Below, piece after piece: positions 16,598-25,330 of a stretch of 64,000 nt of DNA. The notes below the pieces were generated by a model. The model made no database searches. It was not told the origin of the DNA and saw only the letters and a list, made by a program, of their open reading frames with translations. The first letter of the stretch is position 1. Each line of letters begins with the position of its first letter. This DNA is from Pseudomonas sp. MIACH (GTDB lineage: Bacteria; Pseudomonadota; Gammaproteobacteria; Pseudomonadales; Pseudomonadaceae), in NCBI RefSeq assembly GCF_001269925.1, contig NZ_LHVO01000042.1:1-64000 (forward strand). Direction: 5' to 3'. The position numbers and the translations under genes were made by a program.

Positions 16598-17203
16598 ATG
16601 AGTACGTTATTCACCCGCCGCAAGGTCCTGACCGGCATGGGCCTGTTGGGTCTGGGCCTGCTGGCCGGTTGTGACAACAGCCCGAAATTGAACTTCAAGT
16701 ACGGCAAGGACTTGAGCGACAAGATCATGGGCCGCACCTTCAAGCTCAAGAACACCGAGGGCGACACTGTCACCCTCAGTTCCTACCGCGGCCTGATGCC
16801 GGTGGTGTTCTTCGGTTTCACCCAGTGCCCGGCCGTGTGCCCGACCACCCTCGCCCGCGCCGCCCAGGCCAAGAAGCTGATGGGCCGTGACAGCGAGATC
16901 ATGCAGGTGATCTTTATCACCCTGGACCCGGAACGCGACACGCCGGAGATTCTCGACAAGTACGTCAAGGCCTTCGACCCCAGCTTTGAAGCGCTGTACG
17001 GCACCCCGGAAGAAATCGCCGTGGCCGCCAAGGAGTTCGGGATCTTTTATGAAAAGATCCCCGCCGGCGACACCTACACCCTGTCCCACACGGCCACCAG
17101 TTTTGTCTTCGACACCCGTGGCAACCTGCGCCTGGGTTTGCAGGCATCCCTTACCGCTAAAGAGTGCGCAGAAGACCTGCTCACCGTCATGGAGGTCTGC
17201 TAA
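16598..17203 (+). CDS. SCO1/SenC-family copper chaperone lipoprotein
   Basis: 201 residues. After an N-terminal signal with lipobox LLAGC (Cys25) comes a thioredoxin-like fold with the copper-binding CxxxC (Cys77, Cys81 in TQCPAVCPT) and the downstream His of SHTATSF. SCO proteins deliver Cu to the CuA site of cytochrome c oxidase and sometimes nitrous oxide reductase. The ATG at 16598 gives the signal; longer frames upstream are not credible. It overlaps the next gene by one base (TAATG). Confidence 0.92.
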   Translation: MSTLFTRRKVLTGMGLLGLGLLAGCDNSPKLNFKYGKDLSDKIMGRTFKLKNTEGDTVTLSSYRGLMPVVFFGFTQCPAVCPTTLARAAQAKKLMGRDSEIMQVIFITLDPERDTPEILDKYVKAFDPSFEALYGTPEEIAVAAKEFGIFYEKIPAGDTYTLSHTATSFVFDTRGNLRLGLQASLTAKECAEDLLTVMEVC

Positions 17204-17670
17204 TGACTGCCGTTCAACACCTCAAGCGCTTCACCCTCAGCCTCGCCCTGCTGGGTTTCGCCGCCCACGCCAGCGCCCAGGTGCAAGTGACCGACGCCTG
17301 GGTGCGCGCCTCGGTGCCGGGCCAACCGTCCAGCGGCGCGTTCATGACCGTGACCGCCGACAGCGACAGCAAGCTGCTCAGCGTGGCCTCGCCGGTGGCC
17401 AAGGACGTGCAGATCCATGAAATGAGCATGAAGGACGACGTGATGCGCATGGGTCCGGTGGACTCGGTGGCCCTGCCGGCGGGCAAGGCGGTCAAGCTCG
17501 ACCCGGACGGTTATCACGTGATGCTGATGGGCCTGACCGGTCAGATCAAGGAAGGCGACCAGGTGCCGCTGACGTTGACCGTGGAGAACGCCAAGGGCGA
17601 GAAGCAGACCGTTGAGGTTCAGGCCAAGGCGCGTGGGCTGGATGGCATGGACCATAGCAAGATGCATTGA
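17203..17670 (+). CDS. PCuAC-family periplasmic copper chaperone
   Basis: A 155-residue precursor with a signal peptide (about 1-25, ending ASA-QVQV) and the PCuAC copper-binding pattern: HEMSM...MRMG, then HVMLMG about 30 residues later. A C-terminal DHSKMH adds possible ligands. PCuAC proteins work with SCO to load Cu(I) into CuA. Translationally coupled to the SCO gene (TAATG). Confidence 0.92.
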   Translation: MTAVQHLKRFTLSLALLGFAAHASAQVQVTDAWVRASVPGQPSSGAFMTVTADSDSKLLSVASPVAKDVQIHEMSMKDDVMRMGPVDSVALPAGKAVKLDPDGYHVMLMGLTGQIKEGDQVPLTLTVENAKGEKQTVEVQAKARGLDGMDHSKMH

Positions 17671-17717
17671 TGCAGCGGATTGGGGGGTTGTGCCTGTTTC
17701 TGTGGCTGTTTCTGTTT

Positions 17718-17854
17718 TTGTGGCGAGCGGGCTTGTCCCGCGTTGGGCTGCGAAGCAGCCCCAATAAGATCATGAAGTTCCTTCAAACAGACCTCGTCGG
17801 CAGGTTTCAGGGCTGCTTCGCAGCCCAACGCGGGACAAGCCCGCTCGCCACAAA
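17718..17854. repeat. REPIN, GTGGCGAGCGGGCTTGTCCCGC type
   Basis: TTGTGGCGAGCGGGCTTGTC at the left is inverted at the right end, and inner arms GCGTTGGGCTGCGAAGCAGCCCC / GGGCTGCTTCGCAGCCCAACGC extend the stem to more than 40 bp. It lies between convergent genes and may also act as a transcription stop. Confidence 0.9.
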
Positions 17855-17863
17855 GATCACTCC

Positions 17864-18193
17864 TCAATCCACGATAAACAGCTTCGCCCCGACACTCGTC
17901 GAGGAACGATGCGCCTCCATGTCATTGCCCACCTGGTAACTCATCCCGGCCGTCAGCGTGAACTGGCGGCCGTCCTCCAGCTCCGTGTGCAGCTCGCCTT
18001 CCAGGCACAGCAGAACATGCCCGCGCGTGCACCAGTGATCGGCCAGGTAGCCGGGGCTGTAATCCACTCTGCGCACGCGGGTGGTGCCGAAGTGGCAGGT
18101 GCGCCATGAGGCACTGCCGGTAACGCCGGGGTGAAGCTCGGGTTCGACGGTGGACCAGTCGGTGATGCCAAACGGGACAGCGGTGAGTTCCAT
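17864..18193 (-). CDS. DHCW-motif cupin-fold protein
   Basis: A 109-residue single-domain cupin. Its YLADHWCTRGHVLLCLEGEL segment matches the small cupin family named for a DHCW-like motif, and the second cupin half (TAGMSYQVGNDMEAHRSST) supplies another possible metal-binding His. Biochemical function is not established for the family. Stand-alone and convergent with the PCuAC gene across a REPIN. Confidence 0.75.
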   Translation of the reverse strand: MELTAVPFGITDWSTVEPELHPGVTGSASWRTCHFGTTRVRRVDYSPGYLADHWCTRGHVLLCLEGELHTELEDGRQFTLTAGMSYQVGNDMEAHRSSTSVGAKLFIVD

Positions 18194-18333
18194 GGCGTGC
18201 TCGGTCGTCAGTTAACGTGGCCTGAGGCTATCCACCCGACAACGTGCGCGATAGACACAGATCCCGTGGTTTTGTGGGATACAGGCGCGCGTGCTTGTTA
18301 TCCTGCCCACCCTGCTCCCAAGGACGCGCACTG

Positions 18334-18819
18334 ATGCAGATCGACCCCGCCTACATCCTGTTTGAGACCGAGCACTGGCTGCTCAACCATCACCTGGCTT
18401 CGAAGCTGCCGGGTTACCTGATGCTGGGCGCCAAGGCGCCGATTGACTCCCTCGCCGATATGCCGGAGGCAGCGTTGGCCGAACTGGGTGGACTGCTGGC
18501 AAAAACCCAGCGGGTCATGGACGCGCAACTCAAGCCCAAGTGGTTGTATATCAGCCGCTATGGGCATATGCCGGGGTTCCCGCTGCACTTTCATTTCATC
18601 CCGGTGTATGACTGGGTGGAGGAAGCATTCTGGCGGGATGAGCGCTATCGGCGGTTGCAGGGTTTGGGTTCGCAGGACCTGGCAAAAACGCTCACCGATG
18701 GCGCGGAACTGACGCTGTTTGTGTGGCGGGAGTTTGGTGAGAGCCTGATGCCTCCACCGATCCACGGGCCGTCCGTTACACAAGTGATCGCAACCTTGCG
18801 AACCCACTTTTTCCACTGA
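18334..18819 (+). CDS. HIT-like (histidine triad) family protein
   Basis: 161 residues. The C-terminal half of the core has PLHFHFIPVYDW, an HxHxxP variant of the histidine triad found in nucleotide hydrolases/transferases, preceded by WLYISRYGHMPG. The start at 18334 gives MQIDPAYILFETEHWLLNHH, a typical HIT N-terminus. RBS AAGGA lies about 12 bp upstream. Substrate unknown. Confidence 0.8.
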   Translation: MQIDPAYILFETEHWLLNHHLASKLPGYLMLGAKAPIDSLADMPEAALAELGGLLAKTQRVMDAQLKPKWLYISRYGHMPGFPLHFHFIPVYDWVEEAFWRDERYRRLQGLGSQDLAKTLTDGAELTLFVWREFGESLMPPPIHGPSVTQVIATLRTHFFH

Positions 18820-18831
18820 ACAAGCCCACCC

Positions 18832-18930
18832 GTAGGAGCTGGCTTGCCAGCGAAAATCGTCAACGATGACGCGGCCATTCTGAATAAGCGCATTGCCCTC
18901 GGGCTTTTCGCCGGCAAGCCGGCTCCTACA
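18832..18930. repeat. REPIN, GTAGGAGCTGGCTTGCCAGC type
   Basis: GTAGGAGCTGGCTTGCCAGCG at 18832 and GCCGGCAAGCCGGCTCCTAC ending at 18929 form inverted arms around a 57-bp loop. Two REP variants (CTGGC versus CCGGC) are paired. Confidence 0.8.
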
Positions 18931-19007
18931 GTCGGTGCGTCAGCGCGGCAGCGGTTTTTTCATCGGAATACACGCCAACTGCAACCCCGACGGCGAGTGG
19001 TAAATCT

Positions 19008-19156
19008 GTGGCGAGCGGGCTTGTCGAATCGTCGCACCGACCGCGTTGGGGGGCGAAGCGCCTCTGATGAAGAGGAAGGGGGTGTATCAGGCACTCCACT
19101 GCACCTGGTTTTGGGGCTGCTGCGCAGCCCAACGCGGGGCAAGCCCGCTCGCCACA
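19008..19156. repeat. Long REPIN (GTGGCGAGCGGGCTTG type) with conserved internal loop
   Basis: GTGGCGAGCGGGCTTGTC starts at 19008 and GACAAGCC-like GGGGCAAGCCCGCTCGCCAC ends near 19155. The interior carries GATGAAGAGGAAGGGGGTGTATCAGGCACTCC, a variant of the loop also seen at 49119-49268, 50391-50524 and 61138-61272. Confidence 0.85.
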
Positions 19157-19296
19157 GGTGACTGGTTGCCCGTTCTGTCCCTTAACTGACCGGCATTGGG
19201 TGCAAGCCCCCTCCTACATTTTGTTCTGTGTTCAGCGCAGAGTCCCAGCGAGGCCGTTATGATGTGGCCTTTCGCTCAACGCCCCAGGAAACGCCC

Positions 19297-19788
19297 ATGC
19301 CCGCCCTCACCTTACGCAACGCCCTCCCCGCCGACGCTGCCCGTTGCTACGCGATTGAAATCACCGCCTACGAGGGCGACGAAGCCGCGACCCTGGAAAA
19401 GATCGCCACGCGCATTGCGCTATACCCGCAAGGCTTTTTGATCCTTGAGGCCGATGGCGAGGTGGTGGGTTTTATCAACGGCGGCTGCGCCCATGAAGTG
19501 GTGATGTCGGACGAGGCGTTCAAGGAACTGGTGGGGCATTCGGCCGAGGCGCCGAATGTGGTGATCATGTCGGTGGTGGTCGACCCGGCGCATCAGGGCA
19601 AGGGGTATTCCAAGGTGCTGATGACCGAGTTCGTGCAGCGCATGCGCGCGATGGGCAAGCGCACGATTCACCTGATGTGCAAGGAACAGCATGTGCCGTT
19701 GTACACCCGCATGGGCTACACCTATGTGCGCCCTTCACCCTCGGAGCATGGCGGGATGGCGTGGCATGAAATGCTGATGACGCTTTAA
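19297..19788 (+). CDS. GNAT-family N-acetyltransferase (AANAT-like)
   Basis: 163 residues with the acetyl-CoA-binding motif VVDPAHQGKGYSKVLM (R/Q-x-x-G-x-G/A type) and a C-terminal LYTRMGYTYV. The YAIEITAYEGDEA N-terminus is like bacterial arylalkylamine acetyltransferase-type GNATs. The ATG at 19297 follows CAGGAA; the upstream frame is not credible. Substrate unknown. An independent GNAT gene follows 18 bp later. Confidence 0.85.
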   Translation: MPALTLRNALPADAARCYAIEITAYEGDEAATLEKIATRIALYPQGFLILEADGEVVGFINGGCAHEVVMSDEAFKELVGHSAEAPNVVIMSVVVDPAHQGKGYSKVLMTEFVQRMRAMGKRTIHLMCKEQHVPLYTRMGYTYVRPSPSEHGGMAWHEMLMTL

Positions 19789-19806
19789 CCAACGGAGGGT
19801 TTTGCG

Positions 19807-20232
19807 ATGACCGCAGCGCTTATAGAAATCAGCGACCAACCCAACCCCGACGCCGAGCGCATTCTCGGCAACGGCCTCGCGGCGTTCAACGAAGGTATCG
19901 CCGGCTACAACGACCGCCTGCCACTGACGGTATTGATCAAAGACCCCGACACCCGGCAGATCGTCGGTGGCATCACCGGCAAAACCACACTGGGCATGGC
20001 CTTTCTCGACCTGTTCCACCTGCCCGAGAACCTGCGCGGCACAGGCCTGGGCAGCCGGTTGCTGCAAGCCTTTGAGGATGAAGCCCGACGCCGGGGTTGC
20101 CTGAATGCCGTGCTGTACACCCTCAGTTTCCAGGCCCCGGGTTTTTACGAGAAGTACGGCTGGGTGCGGTTCGGGGAAATACCCTGTGCGCCGCAGGGCA
20201 GCAGCCGCGTGTTTCTGTCTAAGCGGCTGTAA
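19807..20232 (+). CDS. GNAT-family N-acetyltransferase
   Basis: 141 residues. The motif LPENLRGTGLGSRLLQAFEDEARRRG is the GNAT acetyl-CoA loop, and FQAPGFYEKYGWVRFGEIP is the usual C-terminal strand region. The N-terminus (NEGIAGYNDRLPL) places it near uncharacterised small GNATs seen in pseudomonads. RBS GGAGGG lies 8 bp upstream. Probably co-transcribed with the preceding acetyltransferase. Confidence 0.85.
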   Translation: MTAALIEISDQPNPDAERILGNGLAAFNEGIAGYNDRLPLTVLIKDPDTRQIVGGITGKTTLGMAFLDLFHLPENLRGTGLGSRLLQAFEDEARRRGCLNAVLYTLSFQAPGFYEKYGWVRFGEIPCAPQGSSRVFLSKRL

Positions 20233-20249
20233 ACGAGACAAGGCTTTTT

Positions 20250-20348
20250 GTAGGAGCGAGCTTGCTCGCGAAAAACTCACGGGCGCCGCGTTCATTCAGG
20301 AAGCACGCGTTATCGTTGACGTTTTTCGCGAGCAAGCTCGCTCCTACA
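20250..20348. repeat. REPIN, GTAGGAGCGAGCTTGCTCGCGA type
   Basis: GTAGGAGCGAGCTTGCTCGC at 20250 and its reverse complement ending at 20347 enclose a loop containing GTTATCGTTGACG. Nearly the same element occurs at 39221-39320. Confidence 0.9.
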
Positions 20349-20410
20349 GGAGGCGATGTAAGCTTAACTGACGGGCATTAGGGCTTGCCCCCTCTCCAAA
20401 AAGCCCGCCG

Positions 20411-21619
20411 TCACCAGCTCCCCGAAGCCCCGCCGCCGCCGCTGGAACCACCGCCGCCGGAAGAGCTGCTGGAGTCTGAGCTTGAGCTTGAATCTGAGCT
20501 CGAGCTTGAACCTGAGTCCGAACTCGACCCCGACCCGCCGCTGGTCTTGATGAAGATAAACAGCGCCGCAAACGACGCGATAGGGAATGCAAACAGCCAG
20601 CTGTTGCGCCCAAGCTCCATCAACATTCCCGCCGCCACATACACCGCCACCGCCGCCAGCAACCGCGCGATAAATCCCACGCGACTTTGCTGCCACGCCA
20701 TCCTCATGACCGCGAACAGGACCAGGTACAACCCCAGCACCAGCAACGCGCCCAGGGGATACGCCAGCCAATAGATAAAGTCGACGTCGGCGTACCGATG
20801 ATTCACCACGACCAACCCCAGGATGTAAACCAGCAGCCCGATAACGCAATAAAACACCGCGCGCGCCAGCCACAATGCACCGAATATCGCGCCGCCGATC
20901 AGCATGACCAGCGGTATCACCAGCAGGAACATCAACCCGTCGCGGCCGCCACCAAAAACCGCCAGCAGCACAGTAACCGCCACTGCGGCGATCAAGGCAC
21001 GGCGCCAGTGCAGCTTGCCGGCGGCAAGCAGTACGCCGCCGATGGCGCCCGCGATAAATGCCAGCAACAGCGCGATGATCTGGGGGTTAAGGTCTGGCTT
21101 GGCGACTTGGGGCAAGTCACCACCGTCCACCAGCACCACCAGATCATTCACACCCTGGGCCACACCACCGGCATAGTCGCCCTGGCGAAACGCCGGGGTG
21201 ATGTGCTCTTCGATAATCCGATGGGCCAGCAGGTCGGTCACCGTGCCCTCCAGGCCATAGCCCACCTCGATGCGCACCTTGCGGTCGTCCTTGGCCACCA
21301 CCAGCAGGATGCCGTCGTTGACGTCCTTGCGCCCCAGCTTCCAGGCGCGGAACAGTTGGTTGGCGTAGTCCTCGATGCTGGCGCCACGGGTGGTGGGCAC
21401 CAGCAACACTGCCACCTGGGCGCCTTTGCGTTGCTCAAGGGCGGCGAGTTGGTCTTTCAGACGGGTGGTGGTGTCGGCATCGAGGGTGTTGGTGAGGTCG
21501 ATGACCCGCTGGTCAAGGGCCACGCCGATGGGCGAGGTGTCCGCCTGGGCCACGATAAACAGGCCGGTAGACATCAACACCAGCAGACTCAAGACGGATT
21601 GCCGCAACCACCGCATCAT
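20411..21619 (-). CDS. TPM-domain (YgcG-like) membrane protein with Ser/Gly-rich tail
   Basis: 402 residues. Signal peptide (about 1-26), then a periplasmic TPM/YgcG domain (about 30-160, with KDVNDGILLVVAKDDRKVRIEVGYGLEG), several membrane helices (about 183-355), and a low-complexity C-terminus of Ser, Gly and Asp ending GGGGASGSW. TPM proteins have been linked to photosystem repair in plants; the bacterial role is unclear. The tail is encoded by a GAG/GCT-type microsatellite at about 20420-20540. Confidence 0.85.
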   Translation of the reverse strand: MMRWLRQSVLSLLVLMSTGLFIVAQADTSPIGVALDQRVIDLTNTLDADTTTRLKDQLAALEQRKGAQVAVLLVPTTRGASIEDYANQLFRAWKLGRKDVNDGILLVVAKDDRKVRIEVGYGLEGTVTDLLAHRIIEEHITPAFRQGDYAGGVAQGVNDLVVLVDGGDLPQVAKPDLNPQIIALLLAFIAGAIGGVLLAAGKLHWRRALIAAVAVTVLLAVFGGGRDGLMFLLVIPLVMLIGGAIFGALWLARAVFYCVIGLLVYILGLVVVNHRYADVDFIYWLAYPLGALLVLGLYLVLFAVMRMAWQQSRVGFIARLLAAVAVYVAAGMLMELGRNSWLFAFPIASFAALFIFIKTSGGSGSSSDSGSSSSSDSSSSSDSSSSSGGGGSSGGGGASGSW

Positions 21620-21741
21620 GTTTTGTTACCTGAAGTTTCTTCCTGAAGGTGTCGACTTTACCTTATCCAAGCTATAACGCGTGATCACGCGCGATGCTAA
21701 ACTGCGCGCATTTATAGCAAAACGCCATAACCGAGAAGCCC

Positions 21742-22557
21742 ATGGACCTACGTCACCGCAACAACGTTAACGTCCTGGGCGACGGCACCGCGACCCTGGT
21801 GTTTTCCCATGGCTTTGGCTGCAACCAGGCGATGTGGAACGACCTGGCGCCGCAGTTTCTGAAACGCTTTCGCGTGGTGCTGTATGACCTGGTGGGCGCC
21901 GGTCTTTCCGACCTCGGCGCCTTCGACAAGGCCAAGTACAGTGCGCTGGACGGCTATGCCCGCGACTTGAACGAGATCATCGATGCCTTTGCCGAGGGCC
22001 CGGTGATTCTGGTCGGGCACTCGGTCAGTGCGATGATCGGCACCCTCGCCGACCGCCTGGTCCCCGGCCGTGTCGCAGCCCATGTGATGATCGGCCCGTC
22101 GCCGCGCTATATCGACGCCGACGGCTACGTGGGCGGCTTCAAACGCGCCGACATCGACGACCTGCTCGACACCCTCGACAGCAACTACCTCGGCTGGTCC
22201 AGCGCCATGGCCCCGGTGATCATGGGCGCGCCCGAGCAACCGGCATTGAGCGAAACCCTCAGCGACAGTTTCTGCCGCACCGAGCCGGACATCGCCAAGC
22301 AGTTCGCGCGGGTAACCTTTCTGTCGGACAACCGCCAGGACGTGATCGGCCTGACGACCCCGGTGCTGATCCTGCAATCGAGTGACGACCTGATCGCCCC
22401 CGTAGCCGTGGGTGAATACCTGCACAGCGTGCTGCCCAACAGCACCTATTGCCTGGTGGACAACGTCGGCCATTGCCCGCACATGAGCGCACCGCAGGCC
22501 TGTGCGGCAGCCATGCAGGATTTCCTCGCGCCCTGGGCGATTGCCTGTGCCGGCTGA
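21742..22557 (+). CDS. RsbQ-like alpha/beta hydrolase
   Basis: A 271-residue hydrolase with the nucleophile elbow GHSVSA (Ser94), acid at Asp215/216 (SSDDLIAP) and His244 (NVGHCPH). Spacing is nearly the same as in Bacillus RsbQ (Ser96, Asp219, His247), and the N-terminal RNNVNVLGDG matches RsbQ. RsbQ works with a PAS-domain partner in stress signalling and is thought to supply or process a small ligand. Here the next gene is a PAS histidine kinase whose GTG start lies inside this gene, implying coupled function. Confidence 0.85.
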   Translation: MDLRHRNNVNVLGDGTATLVFSHGFGCNQAMWNDLAPQFLKRFRVVLYDLVGAGLSDLGAFDKAKYSALDGYARDLNEIIDAFAEGPVILVGHSVSAMIGTLADRLVPGRVAAHVMIGPSPRYIDADGYVGGFKRADIDDLLDTLDSNYLGWSSAMAPVIMGAPEQPALSETLSDSFCRTEPDIAKQFARVTFLSDNRQDVIGLTTPVLILQSSDDLIAPVAVGEYLHSVLPNSTYCLVDNVGHCPHMSAPQACAAAMQDFLAPWAIACAG

Positions 22558-23689
22558 ATTGTTCGACAACGCCGCCTGCGCCCTGGCCGTCGCCAGCGAA
22601 GACGGCACGATCCTGCAGGCCAACGCGCGCTTCAGCGAGTGGTTGGGGTTCAGTGTCGCCGAGCTGTGTGGCCGGCGCTTCCAGGACTTGTTGACCATCG
22701 GCGGGCGAATTTTCCACCAGACCCACCTGGCGCCGATGCTGCGCATGCACGGCAGCGTCACCGAAGTGAAACTGGACATGCTGCACCGCGACGGGCAAAA
22801 GCTGACCGTCCTGCTCAACGGCAACAAACGTGAGCACGCCGATGCCGTGGTGTACGACCTGGCGCTGTTCGGCACCACCGACCGCGACAAGTACGAACGC
22901 GAGCTGCTCAACGCGCGCAACCTGGCCGAAGCGCTGTTGCAGGAAAAAACCGCCACCGAAGTTGCGCTGCAACAAGCCCAGGCCGATCTGAACGAGGCCT
23001 ATGCCATCGCTCAGCGGCGCGCCCTATTTGCCGAGCAGATGGTCGCGATTGTCAGTCATGACCTGAAAAATCCGCTCACGGCGATCCGCATGGCGTCGGA
23101 CTTTCTCAGCCGTGGCGAGCGCACGGCCAAGGAGCGCCAACTGCTCGGGCATATCGGCCAGTCGTCCGAGCGCGCGCAACGCATGATCGCCGATCTGTTG
23201 GACTTCACCCAGGCGCGGGTCGGCCATGGCATCACCATCAAGGCGGCACCACTGGACCTGCACGGGGTGATTCATCGCGCGGTGGATGAGCTGCGTGTCG
23301 CATTCCCCGCTGCAACCTTGGAGCATCACGCCGAAGGCCATGGCGACGCGAACCTTGATGCCGACCGTGTGCAGCAAATCATCGGCAACCTGGTCGCCAA
23401 CAGCGTGGCGTATGGCGACCTGCAACGGCCAATCACCATTACCTCGCGCCTGGGGGATGGCGCTTGCGCAGTGTCGGTGCACAACCACGGCACGGCGATC
23501 CCCGAAGCGCTGCTGGACGGGCTGTTCGAGCCCATGACCCGTGGCACCGACCAGGGCAGCGACGTGCGCAGTGTGGGCCTGGGCCTGTATATCGTGCGGG
23601 AGTTGGCCAAGGTGCATGGCGGCGATGTGGCGGTGAGTTCCTGCGCCACCAACGGCACCTGCTTTACGGTGACATTTCAGGGCAGGTAG
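22547..23689 (+). CDS. PAS-domain sensor histidine kinase coupled to the RsbQ-like hydrolase
   Basis: 380 residues, no membrane helix. PAS domain (about 3-115), coiled coil (about 112-160), HisKA with VAIVSHDLKNPLTAIRMAS (His171), and HATPase with N box NLVANSVAYGD and GLGLYIVRELAKVHGG. The GTG at 22547 overlaps the hydrolase stop by 11 bp; longer frames lie inside that gene. No response regulator follows, so its target is elsewhere. The PAS ligand may be a product of the hydrolase, by analogy with RsbQ-RsbP. Confidence 0.85.
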   Translation: MPAELFDNAACALAVASEDGTILQANARFSEWLGFSVAELCGRRFQDLLTIGGRIFHQTHLAPMLRMHGSVTEVKLDMLHRDGQKLTVLLNGNKREHADAVVYDLALFGTTDRDKYERELLNARNLAEALLQEKTATEVALQQAQADLNEAYAIAQRRALFAEQMVAIVSHDLKNPLTAIRMASDFLSRGERTAKERQLLGHIGQSSERAQRMIADLLDFTQARVGHGITIKAAPLDLHGVIHRAVDELRVAFPAATLEHHAEGHGDANLDADRVQQIIGNLVANSVAYGDLQRPITITSRLGDGACAVSVHNHGTAIPEALLDGLFEPMTRGTDQGSDVRSVGLGLYIVRELAKVHGGDVAVSSCATNGTCFTVTFQGR

Positions 23690-24480
23690 GCGCTGCCCTG
23701 CATCACCGGCTCCACACTGCCGGTCAAGACCACACCGCCCTGCCCGTCCCAACACACCGTGACCGTACCGCCGTCGCACTGCACCTGCACCGTGGCATCC
23801 AGCAAACCGCGGCGGATGCCATTGACCACCGCGCCGCAGCAACACGAACCGGACCCCAACGGCACGCCGCCGCCACGTTCCCAGATGCGCAGGCGGATAT
23901 GCCCACGGTCGAGCACCTGCACAAAATGCACATTGGTCTTGGCCGGGAATAACGGGTGAATTTCCAGGGCCGGACCGACAGCGGCCACATCGATGGCGGC
24001 AATGTCCTCCACGAAAAACGTGCAATGGGGGTTGCCCATGCTGCACGCCGCCGGATTGCCCGCCAGCGGTAACGTACACGTATCCATGGCCTCGGCCAGC
24101 GGCACCGCCGCCCAGTCCAGCGACGGCTCGCCCATGTTGACCGACACTTGGCGATCCGCTACCCGCACGCAGGTCAGCAGGCCCCGGTCGGTGCGCAGCA
24201 CAACCGAATCGCTGCGAGTTTCATGCATCAAGCGGTCGGCCACCCCGCGCGTGGCGCTGCCGCAGGTTGCGAGCGGCGTACCGTTGGGGTTCCAGAATTT
24301 GACGCGCGCGGCGGCGTCTTCGCAGTCGAGCACCACGGCCAATTGATTGAAGCCGATGCCGGTGTGGCGATTGCCCAGTTGGCGCGCGACCTCGGGGGTG
24401 ACAGGGTCGTCCAGGCCACGGCGGTCGATGATGATGAAGTCGTCGCCGTGGGCGTGCATTTTTGTGAACGGCAAGGTCAT
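23677..24480 (-). CDS. DapF-fold (diaminopimelate epimerase-like) protein
   Basis: 267 residues, the usual DapF length. The two active-site cysteines align: Cys73 (ATCGSATRG where DapF has CGNGARC) and Cys215 (GSGSCCCGA where DapF has CGSGACA). The motifs around them are altered, so the substrate may differ from diaminopimelate; this is probably not the housekeeping dapF. Its ATG overlaps the TGA of the ArsR-type gene upstream (4 bp), so the two are one operon. The 3' end overlaps the convergent kinase gene by 13 bp. Confidence 0.75.
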   Translation of the reverse strand: MTLPFTKMHAHGDDFIIIDRRGLDDPVTPEVARQLGNRHTGIGFNQLAVVLDCEDAAARVKFWNPNGTPLATCGSATRGVADRLMHETRSDSVVLRTDRGLLTCVRVADRQVSVNMGEPSLDWAAVPLAEAMDTCTLPLAGNPAACSMGNPHCTFFVEDIAAIDVAAVGPALEIHPLFPAKTNVHFVQVLDRGHIRLRIWERGGGVPLGSGSCCCGAVVNGIRRGLLDATVQVQCDGGTVTVCWDGQGGVVLTGSVEPVMQGSAYLP

Positions 24481-25256
24481 GGGAAAGCGTCCTGTCGTGT
24501 CTTTAGTATCCGGGCCGTTTCAGGTTTCGCACTAAAAGGCACCTCCATTTCTTGCTCTTCAAACACCATTCCGAATCGACCCGACAGGGCCTTGCGCCCG
24601 CTCAATGTCAATGCCAGCGCCCGGCTGTCAAGGTCTTGAGTCACCCACTTGCGGCTGATGAACACCTGCAGGAAAGCCGCTCCGAGTGCTCCTGCAAGAT
24701 GCGGGCGGCGCATACTCCAGTCCAGGCATGGGCAGGCGAAGCGACGTCGCTGGGCACTGACTTTTTCTATCTCGATACCGAGATCGGCCATCGCTTTCTC
24801 GCCACTCACCGTGAGTGTGTACAGGCCGTCCTCGGCGGCTGGCACGATCAACCAGCCTGACGCCATGAAATGGTCGTGCAGGCGTACAGCCAATGCACCT
24901 GCCATGTGGTCATAACAGGTGCGCGCGAACTGCAATCGGGTTGGGGTCGTTGAAACATACCGTGTCGCTACCTGTTGGCTGATCACCATAAGCGCCTCGA
25001 TGGCCTGGGCGACGTGTGTGTCCGCGAGGCTGTAGTAGCGATGCCTGCCCTGCGTGTGCAGCCTGACCAACCCGTCGTCCCTCAGTCTTGCCAGATGCGC
25101 GCTCGCCGTGGATGCACTCACATCGGCGATGACAGCCATTTCGGTACTGGTGCGGGCGTGGCCGTCCATCAGCGAACACAACATTTTTGTCCTTGCAGGT
25201 TCGGCAATAGCGCTGGCCACTCTGGAAATGGCGGTGTCATTGCTTTGAACTTCCAT
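24477..25256 (-). CDS. ArsR-family transcriptional regulator with long C-terminal extension
   Basis: 259 residues from the ATG at 25256 (MEVQSNDTAIS). The first 100 residues are an ArsR-type winged helix (PARTKMLCSLMDGHARTSTEMA..ADVSASTASAHLARLRDDGLV). The remaining 150, including a cysteine pair in FACPCLDWSMRRPHLAGALG, resemble the extended ArsR proteins of pseudomonads. Coupled to the DapF-like gene and divergent from the P450 gene across 74 bp, so it probably controls both. Inducer unknown. Confidence 0.8.
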   Translation of the reverse strand: MEVQSNDTAISRVASAIAEPARTKMLCSLMDGHARTSTEMAVIADVSASTASAHLARLRDDGLVRLHTQGRHRYYSLADTHVAQAIEALMVISQQVATRYVSTTPTRLQFARTCYDHMAGALAVRLHDHFMASGWLIVPAAEDGLYTLTVSGEKAMADLGIEIEKVSAQRRRFACPCLDWSMRRPHLAGALGAAFLQVFISRKWVTQDLDSRALALTLSGRKALSGRFGMVFEEQEMEVPFSAKPETARILKTRQDAFP

Positions 25257-25330
25257 ATTTCGTTCCTGGACGAATCGTCGCCATGAAAGGTGATGGATAG
25301 TAGCCGTTCTTTGTGAACAGGACTCACGCA

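Noticed and set aside
19021..19045. GTCGAATCGTCGCACCG as a separate regulatory site
   Set aside because: The same text occurs in REPINs near 49236 and 61063 in either orientation, so it is part of those repeats.
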